Below are positions 19,378 to 27,505 of a stretch of 64,000 nucleotides of DNA, in pieces. How positions within the stretch are numbered: position 1 is the stretch's first letter; every line of letters begins with the position of its first letter. The translations under genes and the position numbers were made by a program. Source of the stretch: Flavobacterium sp. KACC 22761. GTDB lineage: Bacteria; Bacteroidota; Bacteroidia; Flavobacteriales; Flavobacteriaceae. The stretch spans positions 4,216,001-4,280,000 of the forward strand of contig NZ_CP139148.1 of the NCBI RefSeq assembly GCF_034058155.1, read 5' to 3'. A model generated the notes under the pieces. It was not told the origin of the DNA and did not search any database. It worked only from the letters and a program-made list of their open reading frames with translations.

Positions 19378-20985
19378 TTAGTTTATATTTAATTGGTTAA
19401 TTACGAGGTTATTCAATTCAATTTCCTCCTTTGAAGAAACTGATAGAGATGTAAATGGCTGGTTTGTGAAAAAGATTTCTGTTATAACTTTTTCGCCATT
19501 GTTGTAAAATATTTCAATAGAGGTTTTATCTAAAATAATTTTAAAAACACCTTCTTTTTGATTCCCGTTTAAAGCTGCTTTTGTGATCGTTGCTGCAAAC
19601 TTTTCAGAGAAATCATTTTTTCCAGACTTCGAACGATCTACAAATAAATAATGATCTGAATTATTGATTCCGAAAGTCAAAGACTCACCTTTTTCATTTG
19701 AAAGCGTAAAAGTGTACGTGTCTTGTTTTATGTTTTTCAGCTTAAAATCAATAATTGCTTTAGTTAAATCAATTTTCCCTGATCCGGAAATCGAAAGATT
19801 GCCTTTTCCTTTTAGGTTTTTCTTTTTTATAGATTTAGAAACATATTTATTGATTTCTTTTACCGGATTACTGATTAGACTATAAGCATTTCCTTTTTTT
19901 ATCAACTGAATTTCGCGGGCAATTGTAGTGCTGCTTCTCCATGCAAATGTTGGAACATCTTGCGCGTACTCCCAATTAGACATCCACCCGATAAATAATC
20001 GACGTCCGTCAGCACTTGGAACATTATTCCAGGTTACACCAGCATAATTGTCTTTTCCGTAATCAATCCAAACGGCTTTTTCCTGTTCTATTCTTTTGGC
20101 AAAATTTGGGTCTAATGTAAAAGTAGTTCCATCAAAATCTCCAATAAAATATTGCGTTCCGGAACCTCCATTTACACCTCCTGGATTTAAGCTCTGAATT
20201 AAAACCCATTTGGTTTCATTTGACCCTTGTACTTTTATTTCAAAAAAATCTGGACATTCCCAAACACCTCCATGTGCCCCAATATTTTTTCCGAAATCTG
20301 ATAAATATTCCCAGTTTTTTAAGTCTTTGGATTTATAAAATTGAGAACGGTCCTGTGCTGCTAAAACCATAATCCATTGCTTATTCGTTTCATCCCAAGT
20401 TACTTTCGGGTCACGAAAATCTCGAATTCCAGGGTTTTTTATGACAGGATTTCCTTCCTCAAATTTCTGCCATGTAAAACCATTGTCATTCGAGAAAGCA
20501 ATATCCTGCTGCTCGACATCAATTTTATTTTCTTTTTCTTTTGTCATATTATGCAGCGTATAAATTGCTACAATTGGAGCCGTTTTTCCCGTTCCTAAAC
20601 CAGAAGTATTGTTTGAATCTACAACAGCACTTCCTGAAAAAATATATTTATTGTTATCTGGGTAAATCGCGATAGGCAACTCTTCCCATTTAATGAGATC
20701 TTTACTAACGGCATGTCCCCAATGCATCGGTCCCCATTTATTTCCATCAGGAAAGTGCTGGTAGAATAAATGATATTTTCCATCTGCATAGAACATTCCG
20801 TTAGGATCGTTCATCCAGCCTTTTTTTGGTGTAAAATGAAAATTAGGACGGTACATTTGCTCCTCTGAAGATGCTGATACTGAAACAGCAGTTGTTTGCG
20901 CCACAGCCGAATACGGTTTAAGTCCCCCTACTGAGAGGAGTATCGCACTATAAAATGCCAGCGGTAGATGTTTCTTTGATCTCAT
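19378..20985 (-). CDS. GH32 fructanase (levanase/inulinase/invertase type)
   Basis: The 535-residue protein has a Sec signal peptide (cleavage near AVAQ30). The full set of GH32 motifs is present: WMNDPNG at 57-63 (Asp60 nucleophile), FRDP at 190-193 (Asp192 transition-state stabiliser) and WECPDFF from 242 (Glu243 acid/base). A C-terminal beta-sandwich (~380-530) carries the usual SIEIFYNNGEKVITEIFF. No lipobox is seen, so it is probably periplasmic and would finish imported oligofructosides to fructose. The start codon lies 38 bp inside the end of the MFS transporter gene, which suggests translational coupling. Whether it prefers beta-2,6 or beta-2,1 links cannot be told from sequence. Confidence 0.94.
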   Translation of the reverse strand: MRSKKHLPLAFYSAILLSVGGLKPYSAVAQTTAVSVSASSEEQMYRPNFHFTPKKGWMNDPNGMFYADGKYHLFYQHFPDGNKWGPMHWGHAVSKDLIKWEELPIAIYPDNNKYIFSGSAVVDSNNTSGLGTGKTAPIVAIYTLHNMTKEKENKIDVEQQDIAFSNDNGFTWQKFEEGNPVIKNPGIRDFRDPKVTWDETNKQWIMVLAAQDRSQFYKSKDLKNWEYLSDFGKNIGAHGGVWECPDFFEIKVQGSNETKWVLIQSLNPGGVNGGSGTQYFIGDFDGTTFTLDPNFAKRIEQEKAVWIDYGKDNYAGVTWNNVPSADGRRLFIGWMSNWEYAQDVPTFAWRSSTTIAREIQLIKKGNAYSLISNPVKEINKYVSKSIKKKNLKGKGNLSISGSGKIDLTKAIIDFKLKNIKQDTYTFTLSNEKGESLTFGINNSDHYLFVDRSKSGKNDFSEKFAATITKAALNGNQKEGVFKIILDKTSIEIFYNNGEKVITEIFFTNQPFTSLSVSSKEEIELNNLVINQLNIN

Positions 20986-22306
20986 TTTTTTTGATATTTT
21001 TTTTGGTTAGATTTTCACTTAATACTTCTAAAGAAACTCCTTTGGTTTCGGGCATCAGAAAAATTACGAACAGTAATTGCAGCACCATCATCAATGTAAA
21101 AATTAAGAATACTACTTCCGGGCCAATTTCTGAAAATAGCATCGGAATTAAAGATGGGATAATTGCTGCCAAAACCCAATGTACTGAACTCCCAAATGCC
21201 TGTCCAGAAGCCCGAATGTGATTTGGAAAAATTTCGGAAATAAAAACCCAGATAACTGCCCCTTGGCCAATGGCGTGAGAAGCAATAAATAAGAAAAGGA
21301 AAATAGGTACAGATAAGCCTCCCCAATTGAAATAAAAGGCAGCAGAAACCAATCCTAAAGAAATAATATATCCTATAGAACCAATGTACATTAACAACTT
21401 TCTTCCTAATTTGTCAATTAATGCTACGCCGATTAAAGTGAATATAAGATTCGTAATTCCGATTCCGATGCTACTTAATAAAGCCGTATTTTGTCCTAAA
21501 CCTGCTTCTTCAAAAATTCTTGGCGCATAATATAAAAAGGCATTGATTCCCGAAAACTGGTTAAAGAATGCAATTAAAAAAGCCAATACTAACGGAAAAC
21601 GGTATTTCTTCATGAAGATATTTTCATGTTTTGTAACACCATTTTCTCTGGAATCATCCATGATGTCTTTTAGGTCAGCAGACGGATCAATTTGAAACAG
21701 CACTTTACGAGCCTCTTCATCTCGGTTTTTAGATAATAACCATCTTGGGCTCTCTGGAATTGTAAGTATAAAAAGAATGTAAATAAAAGAAGGAATAGCC
21801 TGCACTCCTATCATCCAACGCCAGGCATTTTCTCCAATATCTTTTAAAAAGTAGTTGGAGATAAATGCAATTAAAATTCCAAGTACAATATTAAACTGAT
21901 AAAGCGCTACTAAACGTCCGCGTTTGTCAGCCGGGGCAATTTCGGAAACATAGGCCGGCGCCGCAATAGTTGAAGCCCCAACACCCAAGCCTCCAATAAA
22001 TCTGAAAGCAGCAAATACAAATGGATCATTTGCAAAAGCAGCACCAATAGCAGAAAGAAAGTATAAAATTCCTATCCAGAACAGTGTTTTTTTACGACCT
22101 ATTTTATTGGTTGGAATTCCACCAAAAATGGCACCTACAACTGTTCCCCAAAGTGCCATTGCCATAACAACAGATCCATGAAAAGCATCAGATGAATGCC
22201 AAAGAAGCTGTAGCTGTTTATCAGCTCCAGAAATAACTACGGTATCAAAACCGAATAGAAAACCTGCCAGTGCAGCAGTAACAGACCAAATCAATATCTT
22301 GTTCAT
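20948..22306 (-). CDS. MFS sugar porter (probable fructose importer)
   Basis: The 452-residue inner-membrane protein has 12 predicted helices and the sugar-porter signatures: GFLFGFDTVVISGA (10-30), NKIGRKKTLFWIG between helices 2 and 3, PESPRWLLSKNRDEEAR before the central loop, DKLGRKLLMYIGSIGY and PETKGVSLEVL at the end. It belongs to the family of XylE/GlcP-type proton-sugar symporters. As first gene of the fructan operon, with GH32 genes and a fructokinase downstream, its most likely substrate is free fructose. The gene follows a 230-bp spacer after the HTCS gene. Confidence 0.92.
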   Translation of the reverse strand: MNKILIWSVTAALAGFLFGFDTVVISGADKQLQLLWHSSDAFHGSVVMAMALWGTVVGAIFGGIPTNKIGRKKTLFWIGILYFLSAIGAAFANDPFVFAAFRFIGGLGVGASTIAAPAYVSEIAPADKRGRLVALYQFNIVLGILIAFISNYFLKDIGENAWRWMIGVQAIPSFIYILFILTIPESPRWLLSKNRDEEARKVLFQIDPSADLKDIMDDSRENGVTKHENIFMKKYRFPLVLAFLIAFFNQFSGINAFLYYAPRIFEEAGLGQNTALLSSIGIGITNLIFTLIGVALIDKLGRKLLMYIGSIGYIISLGLVSAAFYFNWGGLSVPIFLFLFIASHAIGQGAVIWVFISEIFPNHIRASGQAFGSSVHWVLAAIIPSLIPMLFSEIGPEVVFLIFTLMMVLQLLFVIFLMPETKGVSLEVLSENLTKKNIKKNEIKETSTAGIL

Positions 22307-22417
22307 TGTAGATGTATTAAAAACTTGTTGCTAAGATATCCGCAAAAAAAACAACTTATTTTTAATGATGTTACAATTTAATTCTATAAATACTGACAGT
22401 TTGATATTTAAATAACA

Positions 22418-22439
22418 AAAGCCTTATTTACAAGGCTTT
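22418..22439 (-). terminator. Stem-loop terminator downstream of HTCS gene
   Basis: On the minus strand AAAGCCTT and AAGGCTTT pair perfectly across a 6-nt loop, followed by a weak T-rich tail (TTGTTATTT). It lies ~100 bp beyond the HTCS stop and before the MFS gene, so it could separate the two transcription units. Confidence 0.55.
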
Positions 22440-22493
22440 AGATAATTTAAAATTTATTTACGAAAACCTTGTAGTTTCGATTTTGTTACATTA

Positions 22494-22532
22494 GGTTTAA
22501 AATTGATACCTAAATTGTATCAATTTTAAACC
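22494..22532 (-). repeat. Perfect 16-bp inverted repeat just after the HTCS stop codon
   Basis: GGTTTAAAATTGATAC (22494-22509) is exactly complementary to 22517-22532 across a 7-nt loop. The stem starts 5 bp after the HTCS stop codon. No U-run follows, so it is better read as an mRNA 3'-end hairpin or protein-binding palindrome than as a classic terminator. Confidence 0.7.
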
Positions 22533-22536
22533 AATA

Positions 22537-25275
22537 TTAAATGGAAGATTTGTATTCCTTTGGTGAAATTCCAAATTTATTCTTAAAAGCTGTAGAAAAA
22601 TAGTTGGGAGAAGAGAAACCAAGTGAGTACGCAATTTCAGAAATATTCATATTATTTGACTTTAAAAGCTCTGCCGCCTTCTCCAATTTTACATTATTGA
22701 TATGGTCACTGATATTAATTCCTATAATTGCTTTTACTTTTCGATACAACTGAACTCTCGAAACTCCGAGTTTATCGGCTAAATCTTCAACAGAGAATTT
22801 GGAATTTTCGACGTTTTTCTTAATAATGTCATTCATTTTGGTAATAAAGGATTGTTCCTGATTGCCAAATTTCGACTCAGGTTCAACACGATAAATGTTA
22901 TTAGTATAGTAATAACGAAGTTTCTCTCTGTTGAAAAGCAGACTTGATATAGATTGTTTTAAAATAGACAGGCTAAAAGGCTTCGTTAGATACTGATCTA
23001 CTCCACTTTGCAATCCTTTTAAAACTGATTCTTTATTGCTCTGCGCTGTTAAAATAATAATAGGAATATGTGACGAACGCAAATCTTTTTTCAATTCTTT
23101 ACTGATTTCGTAACCGTCTTTGTCTACCAAATTAATGTCGCAAATGATAATATCAGGAACAATTTCCATTGCTTTTTCAATAGCATCGCTTCCGTCAGAA
23201 GTATAAATGACATATTCATTAGATAATTTAGCTTTTAAAAATGAAACCAAATCTAAATTGTCTTCTATAACCAAAAGTGTATGTTTTTCAGATTCAGAAA
23301 TTACATTTTTCTCATTCAAATCAGATTCTATATCAAGATTATCTGTAATTAAACTTGGTGTTTCATTTAGTTTTTCAGCTTTATTTATAATTTCAGAAGG
23401 CTGTAAATGGCTTACTCCTTTCAATAAGGTAATTACGAATTCGCTTCCTTGTTTTGATTTCAATTCTATCGTTCCCTGATGTAAGAGCACAAACTCTTTT
23501 GAGAGATGAAGTCCAATTCCCGAACTGTTTTTATTATTATTTGAAGCCCTGAAAAAAGGATTAAAAACATTCGATAATTCATTTTCGGGTATTCCGATTC
23601 CAGAATCTTTAAAACTGATTTTAACTGTATTATCTTGATTGTCGATAATTGAAATGCTGATTTTTCCGTTATCGGGTGTAAATTTAAAGGCATTAGAAAG
23701 CAAATTGAAATACACTTTATCCATCAATCCTCTATCGATAAACAATTCCAAGTTTTTATTTTTGCAAGTAAGCTGAAAATCAATATTTCTTCGGGCAGCT
23801 TCGCCTTTAAAATTAGCCATGACTTCATTTGTGAAATCGTAAATTTTTGTATTGGAAGCTCTAAGTGCAAATTTTTGTTCTTCAATCTTCCTGAAATCCA
23901 ACAATTGATTTATTAATCTGAGCAATCGATTTGAGTTTTTATGAATTAGTTTTACTTCATCAATCAGTGCTGTACCTTTAATTTTTTCATTTTCAATCAA
24001 CGACTCTACATAACTCATAATAAGCGTTATGGGTGTTTTAAATTCATGCGAAAGTCCAGTAAAGAAATTCAATTTTGCTTCGTTGCTTCTTTGAGCAATT
24101 TGAGCCATTTCCTGAATTTCATTATTCTGATCAATTACGGTTTGATTAATTCTTTCAAGCTGTTTTTTCTTTCTTGAAATAGAAATAGTTGAATAAATAC
24201 TATAAATCGTCAAACTCAAAATAATCACTAAGAAAAAACTCAGCAACCTAACCAAGTTATTCTGCGAAGCATATTCTCTTTCCTGAACCTTTATCGCTCC
24301 CTGTTGTGACTCAATAACTGTTTGCTGTTGATCGACTTTATCCATTTGATTTTCGATAATTTCAGCATTATTCTTATCTATTACAATTGTATTTAGAATA
24401 TTATTTTTTGCAATTGCTTCTTTATTGTGCATTTTTAAAGCTAATTTCAACGCTTCATTTCCTCCTGTCGGATATAGTATTGTACCGTCTAAAACTCCAC
24501 TTTTTACCAATTCTATCCCCCCATTTACTGTATTGAGTCCGTCAACACCAATAAATTTGATTTTCTTTTCTAAACCAACAGTTTTGGCAGTTTCCCAGGC
24601 ACTTAAAGCCATACGATCATTATGAGCAAAAATATATTCGATGTCATGATTTTGTAAAAGAAGTGCTTTTAAAGGCACTTTGACTGACTCTTTTTCCCAA
24701 TCGCCATTTATAGTGTTTTCGATCTTAAAACGCTTATTTTCTTTGATAATCTGATCAAATCCGAGACTACGTTCATATGCTGGTGAAGAACCGTTTGCTC
24801 CTGTTATTTCAATGATTTTGCCAGAACCTTTACTGTGAGAGATAATATATCGGGCAGCAATTCTGCCAATTTCGATATTATCAGCTCCAAGATAAGCAGT
24901 ATAGCTTTCTCCCTCAATTTTTCGATCTACAACAAGAACAGGAATTCCTGCCTTTATTGATTTTTCTACAACTGCAGTCAAAGGTTTAGATTGAATTGGA
25001 GAGACAATAATAACATCAACTTTATTAGATATGAATCTTTCAATATCTTCTATCTGTTTCTCGATATTGTTATTGGCATCTTTTATAGTTAAATCTACCT
25101 CAGGCCGCAATGAAGCTTCAATCTTCATTGAGCTGTTCATTTGTTTACGCCAATCATCTGTAGTCATAGCCTGAGAGAATCCAACTTTTATTTTATCGCT
25201 CAGTTTTTGTTTGCAGGAAATTAAAGTTGATGATGCTAAAAAAAGCAGCAAAATATATTTTACAGTTTGATACAT
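22537..25275 (-). CDS. Hybrid two-component sensor/regulator with periplasmic sugar-binding domain (fructose-type HTCS)
   Basis: The 912-residue single-chain regulator has an N-terminal hydrophobic segment (lipobox-like LISC, Cys21), then a type-1 periplasmic binding domain like that of LacI/ribose-binding proteins (~30-310; IIVSPIQSKPLT, VLVVDRKI, FAHNDRMALSAW). A coiled segment is followed by one membrane helix (~344-366). HisKA has the H-box SHEFKTP (His410), and HATPase has NLLSNAFKFTP, DSGIGIP and SSGIGLHLS. A receiver domain (~665-790, phosphoacceptor Asp713, Lys in LTKPF) precedes an AraC-type HTH (~810-912; ISEIAYSLGFSSPNYFSTAF). The fructose-binding HTCS BT1754 controls the B. thetaiotaomicron levan locus and has this same plan. 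The gene lies directly upstream of the fructan operon on the same strand, so it is the likely activator. Confidence 0.93.
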   Translation of the reverse strand: MYQTVKYILLLFLASSTLISCKQKLSDKIKVGFSQAMTTDDWRKQMNSSMKIEASLRPEVDLTIKDANNNIEKQIEDIERFISNKVDVIIVSPIQSKPLTAVVEKSIKAGIPVLVVDRKIEGESYTAYLGADNIEIGRIAARYIISHSKGSGKIIEITGANGSSPAYERSLGFDQIIKENKRFKIENTINGDWEKESVKVPLKALLLQNHDIEYIFAHNDRMALSAWETAKTVGLEKKIKFIGVDGLNTVNGGIELVKSGVLDGTILYPTGGNEALKLALKMHNKEAIAKNNILNTIVIDKNNAEIIENQMDKVDQQQTVIESQQGAIKVQEREYASQNNLVRLLSFFLVIILSLTIYSIYSTISISRKKKQLERINQTVIDQNNEIQEMAQIAQRSNEAKLNFFTGLSHEFKTPITLIMSYVESLIENEKIKGTALIDEVKLIHKNSNRLLRLINQLLDFRKIEEQKFALRASNTKIYDFTNEVMANFKGEAARRNIDFQLTCKNKNLELFIDRGLMDKVYFNLLSNAFKFTPDNGKISISIIDNQDNTVKISFKDSGIGIPENELSNVFNPFFRASNNNKNSSGIGLHLSKEFVLLHQGTIELKSKQGSEFVITLLKGVSHLQPSEIINKAEKLNETPSLITDNLDIESDLNEKNVISESEKHTLLVIEDNLDLVSFLKAKLSNEYVIYTSDGSDAIEKAMEIVPDIIICDINLVDKDGYEISKELKKDLRSSHIPIIILTAQSNKESVLKGLQSGVDQYLTKPFSLSILKQSISSLLFNREKLRYYYTNNIYRVEPESKFGNQEQSFITKMNDIIKKNVENSKFSVEDLADKLGVSRVQLYRKVKAIIGINISDHINNVKLEKAAELLKSNNMNISEIAYSLGFSSPNYFSTAFKNKFGISPKEYKSSI

Positions 25276-25565
25276 GAAATTATAAGTTTATGTAAATGAA
25301 AGTGAGTTTCGAAAATACCTTCTTAAACCAGTAACTTGCCAAAATAATTAGGAAGGATTATTTTGTTATGACAAGTAAGAAGTGTGTATATAATTGTAAA
25401 GATAAAATTAAACTTTTAAGTTTTAACAATGACACCTCATAATTTTCTCATTATTATAATCAACAAATTTTCTTTGCCAACATTTCAGTAAAGTTCAATG
25501 CAAAATCGTGGTAAAAGAGGTTAAAAAAACAACAAACGCAAGAAATACGCGGGTTCCGGGCGTAA

Positions 25566-25587
25566 GGTTCGAATCCTGCTCTCCTCA
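25566..25587 (+). other. tRNA 3'-end-like fragment (T-arm plus acceptor strand)
   Basis: GGTTCGAATCCTGCTCTCCT is what the last third of a tRNA looks like: the T-loop TTCGAAT, the 3' half of the T-stem CCTGC, and a 7-nt acceptor strand. No D-arm, anticodon arm or 5' acceptor strand is found upstream, and the 5' half of the T-stem pairs at only three positions. This is not a functional tRNA. Such fragments commonly remain where integrative elements recombined into a tRNA 3' end. Confidence 0.4.
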
Positions 25588-26002
25588 TTGCAATAAAATG
25601 CATAAATAATTATCTTCTAATTAGGTTAAAGCGGTTTAAAAACTCTAATATCCGACCAAATTTTGATTTGAATAATCTCCAAATTATTATATAATTTTAC
25701 AAAAAACTAACCCGTTCTCTTTACATAGTACCAAATTTTATTTTCAAGAATTTTGTAAAAAGCTATTACATCTTAATAAATTTAAATATACATATGTTTT
25801 AACATTTTTTAACGTTTAACCCTTACGATACATACAAACCGCTTACAAATGAAAATTCAAAATAATTATCTTACAAATTCACTTGAAAATAAGCCAATTT
25901 CTTTAAATCATTCATAAAATGGTTTGTAAATTGTAAAGTAGCCGTCACTTGACGGGACATAAAAACAGTAAATACTTACAAGAAAAAGACTAAAAAATAG
26001 GG

Positions 26003-26034
26003 CAAAAAAAAGTCCATTTTTAAAAAATGGACTT
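26003..26034 (-). terminator. Strong rho-independent terminator
   Basis: On the minus strand AAAGTCCATTTTT pairs with AAAAATGGACTTT and is followed by a run of eight T. It lies ~250 bp beyond the metalloprotease stop codon and is a second stop signal after the one at 26216-26250. In the plus direction the same hairpin has only a weak T-tail. Confidence 0.7.
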
Positions 26035-26215
26035 TGAGTTTAGAAAGGCATATTGGGAATTTCACTCCCAGAAATTAAAACTACAGTATTGGGTTAAATA
26101 AAATGGAATCGAGATACATACAAAATACAAAATCTTTGATAATACACTAAAAAACTTGGAACGGATTTTGGAATTTAGATCTCAACAACAGAATATTTAT
26201 TGCTATTTTTCAAAC

Positions 26216-26250
26216 AAAAAAGCTCCAAAATCAAATGACTTTGAAGCTTT
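26216..26250 (-). terminator. Rho-independent terminator of the metalloprotease gene
   Basis: Immediately after the stop codon at 26280, the minus strand has AAAGCTTCAAAG, a short loop, TTTTGGAGCTTT and TTTTG. The stem is GC-poor with one G-T pair, but the U-run and position are typical. Confidence 0.7.
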
Positions 26251-26279
26251 CTGCACTATAGCAGGTGATATCCAAATTT

Positions 26280-27326
26280 TTATTGAAAGTCTGCGGGCTT
26301 ATAGTAGTTTTGCAGTGTCACAATAAATAGCCCTCCACTGAAAAATTCCTTGTTAATTCTAGACATTACAGGGCTGATACCAACACTGATATTATTTATT
26401 GTCTTAGGATAAGTCATATTAGAATCGTGATTGAAGCCGACGCAATGCCCAATTTCATGCGAGGTAATGTCTCCTGCATCTATTTTTATATAATCATGCA
26501 AAATATGTTCGGCATAACCTAAAGTTGACCCACCTCCTAAGCCGGATACATTTGTACATTTGCCACATTCAAAAAGAGGATGAATAAGAATGTCATTGTA
26601 AACTTTCTCTTTTTCAGCCATTGTCAAAGGTGTTTTCCCATCATTTCCGATAATTTGCTCATTTAAAAAAGCCTGCTTGAATTGATCTGACACAAAAACG
26701 ATTCCCATATTAAGCATAAGTCCTGAAAAGCGACGAATATCTTTGGCTTTTATGGGCTCCCAATTATTATTGGGATCATTATTCGGGTCATAATCATAAT
26801 ATCGGATTGTCCATTTTAGGTCTCTCAGCTTTTTAAGCTTGAGTATTATTTCGCTGTCACCCGTAAAATCAAATGAAATCTTGCTTGGATCCACCCCGGT
26901 TGTTTTATATTGTGATAAGTCAACTTTTTTGTTATCTGTATCTAAGAAAAGATTGGTTCCATCCATAAAAGGATACTTCATAGTTTGTGTTGCATGTGCC
27001 CTAATTTTTTTTATTTTGAAAAGTTGAATCGGTTTGCCTTCAATTACAGCCAATATCGTAGCATTTTCAATATCGAAAGGAGCAAAATTTGAAACTTCGA
27101 TATTTTTTTCATCAACAGCTTTTACACGTATGATTTGTCCAATGCTATAAGTTCTAGCTTTTGAAGTCATCACTTCCACAGCTTCATTATCCTGAAACAT
27201 TAATGATGAATTCTGATCGGTATCGAATGATACAATTTTTAGACTTATTGTATCTTCTTGTTTATCTTCATTACAGGCAGTAAAAATTCCAAAAATAATA
27301 AGAAGTGCTAGAATTTTTTTTATCAT
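26280..27326 (-). CDS. M57-type (HEIGH) zinc metalloprotease lipoprotein
   Basis: The 348-residue lipoprotein has Cys18 in the lipobox (FTAC) followed by NEDKQED. Near the C-terminus is the extended zinc motif HEIGHCVGFNH (His290, Glu291, His294, Gly297, His300), and a plausible Met-turn SPVMS (Met321). HEIGH is the signature of the dual-action HEIGH metallopeptidases (Peptidase_M57) of the metzincin type. A CGKCTNVSG segment (two Cys) and GGGSTLGYAEHIL precede it. The N-terminal 150 residues are beta-rich with no known domain. It would act outside the inner membrane on proteins. It is monocistronic with its own terminators, sits between two PULs, and has no evident link to either. Confidence 0.85.
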   Translation of the reverse strand: MIKKILALLIIFGIFTACNEDKQEDTISLKIVSFDTDQNSSLMFQDNEAVEVMTSKARTYSIGQIIRVKAVDEKNIEVSNFAPFDIENATILAVIEGKPIQLFKIKKIRAHATQTMKYPFMDGTNLFLDTDNKKVDLSQYKTTGVDPSKISFDFTGDSEIILKLKKLRDLKWTIRYYDYDPNNDPNNNWEPIKAKDIRRFSGLMLNMGIVFVSDQFKQAFLNEQIIGNDGKTPLTMAEKEKVYNDILIHPLFECGKCTNVSGLGGGSTLGYAEHILHDYIKIDAGDITSHEIGHCVGFNHDSNMTYPKTINNISVGISPVMSRINKEFFSGGLFIVTLQNYYKPADFQ

Positions 27327-27458
27327 AATTATAGGTTTTTAATTGATTAGTTAAAATACTTTTTATATGGCATAAAATGACTTTTTTATAAAAGAAAATT
27401 GAAAAAATATCAAGACAACATTTGATAACCTCTTATAAAGAATATTAAATATTTAGAG

Positions 27459-27492
27459 CAAAAGAGACTGTTCATATATTTTGAACAGCCTC
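27459..27492 (-). terminator. Terminator of the PL8 lyase gene
   Basis: On the minus strand GAGGCTGTTCA and TGAACAGTCTC form a stem with one mismatch around an AAATATA loop, followed by TTTTGCTC. It begins 13 bp after the stop codon at 27506. Confidence 0.75.
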
Positions 27493-27505
27493 ATAATTGT
27501 GGTTA

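Larger units (their letters stand above)
22307..22536. other. Spacer between sensor gene and fructan operon (promoter region expected)
   Basis: This 230-bp stretch holds two stem-loops downstream of the HTCS gene (22494-22532 and 22418-22439). The remaining ~110 bp should hold the promoter of the MFS-GH32-SusCD operon. I see no exact TAnnTTTG box on the minus strand; TAAATTGT near 22375 is the nearest. The 21-bp AAAAAGGA direct repeat of the second PUL is absent, as expected if a different regulator acts here. Confidence 0.5.
25276..26279. other. 1-kb gene-free region with scraps and terminators
   Basis: No credible gene is seen on either strand. It contains the promoter region of the HTCS gene (near 25276-25400, no exact TAnnTTTG), a tRNA 3'-end-like fragment at 25566-25587, and AT-rich sequence. 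Two stem-loop terminators for minus-strand transcripts lie near its right end. Short phrases that look once-coding (around 25940-25970) are too decayed to identify. Confidence 0.55.

Noticed and set aside
22330..22440. Operator for the fructan HTCS
   Set aside because: No repeated motif or exact -7 box could be found in the MFS upstream region, so no site is claimed.
25545..25590. Complete tRNA gene
   Set aside because: Only the T-arm and acceptor strand are present; no anticodon arm, D-arm or matching 5' acceptor strand can be folded upstream.
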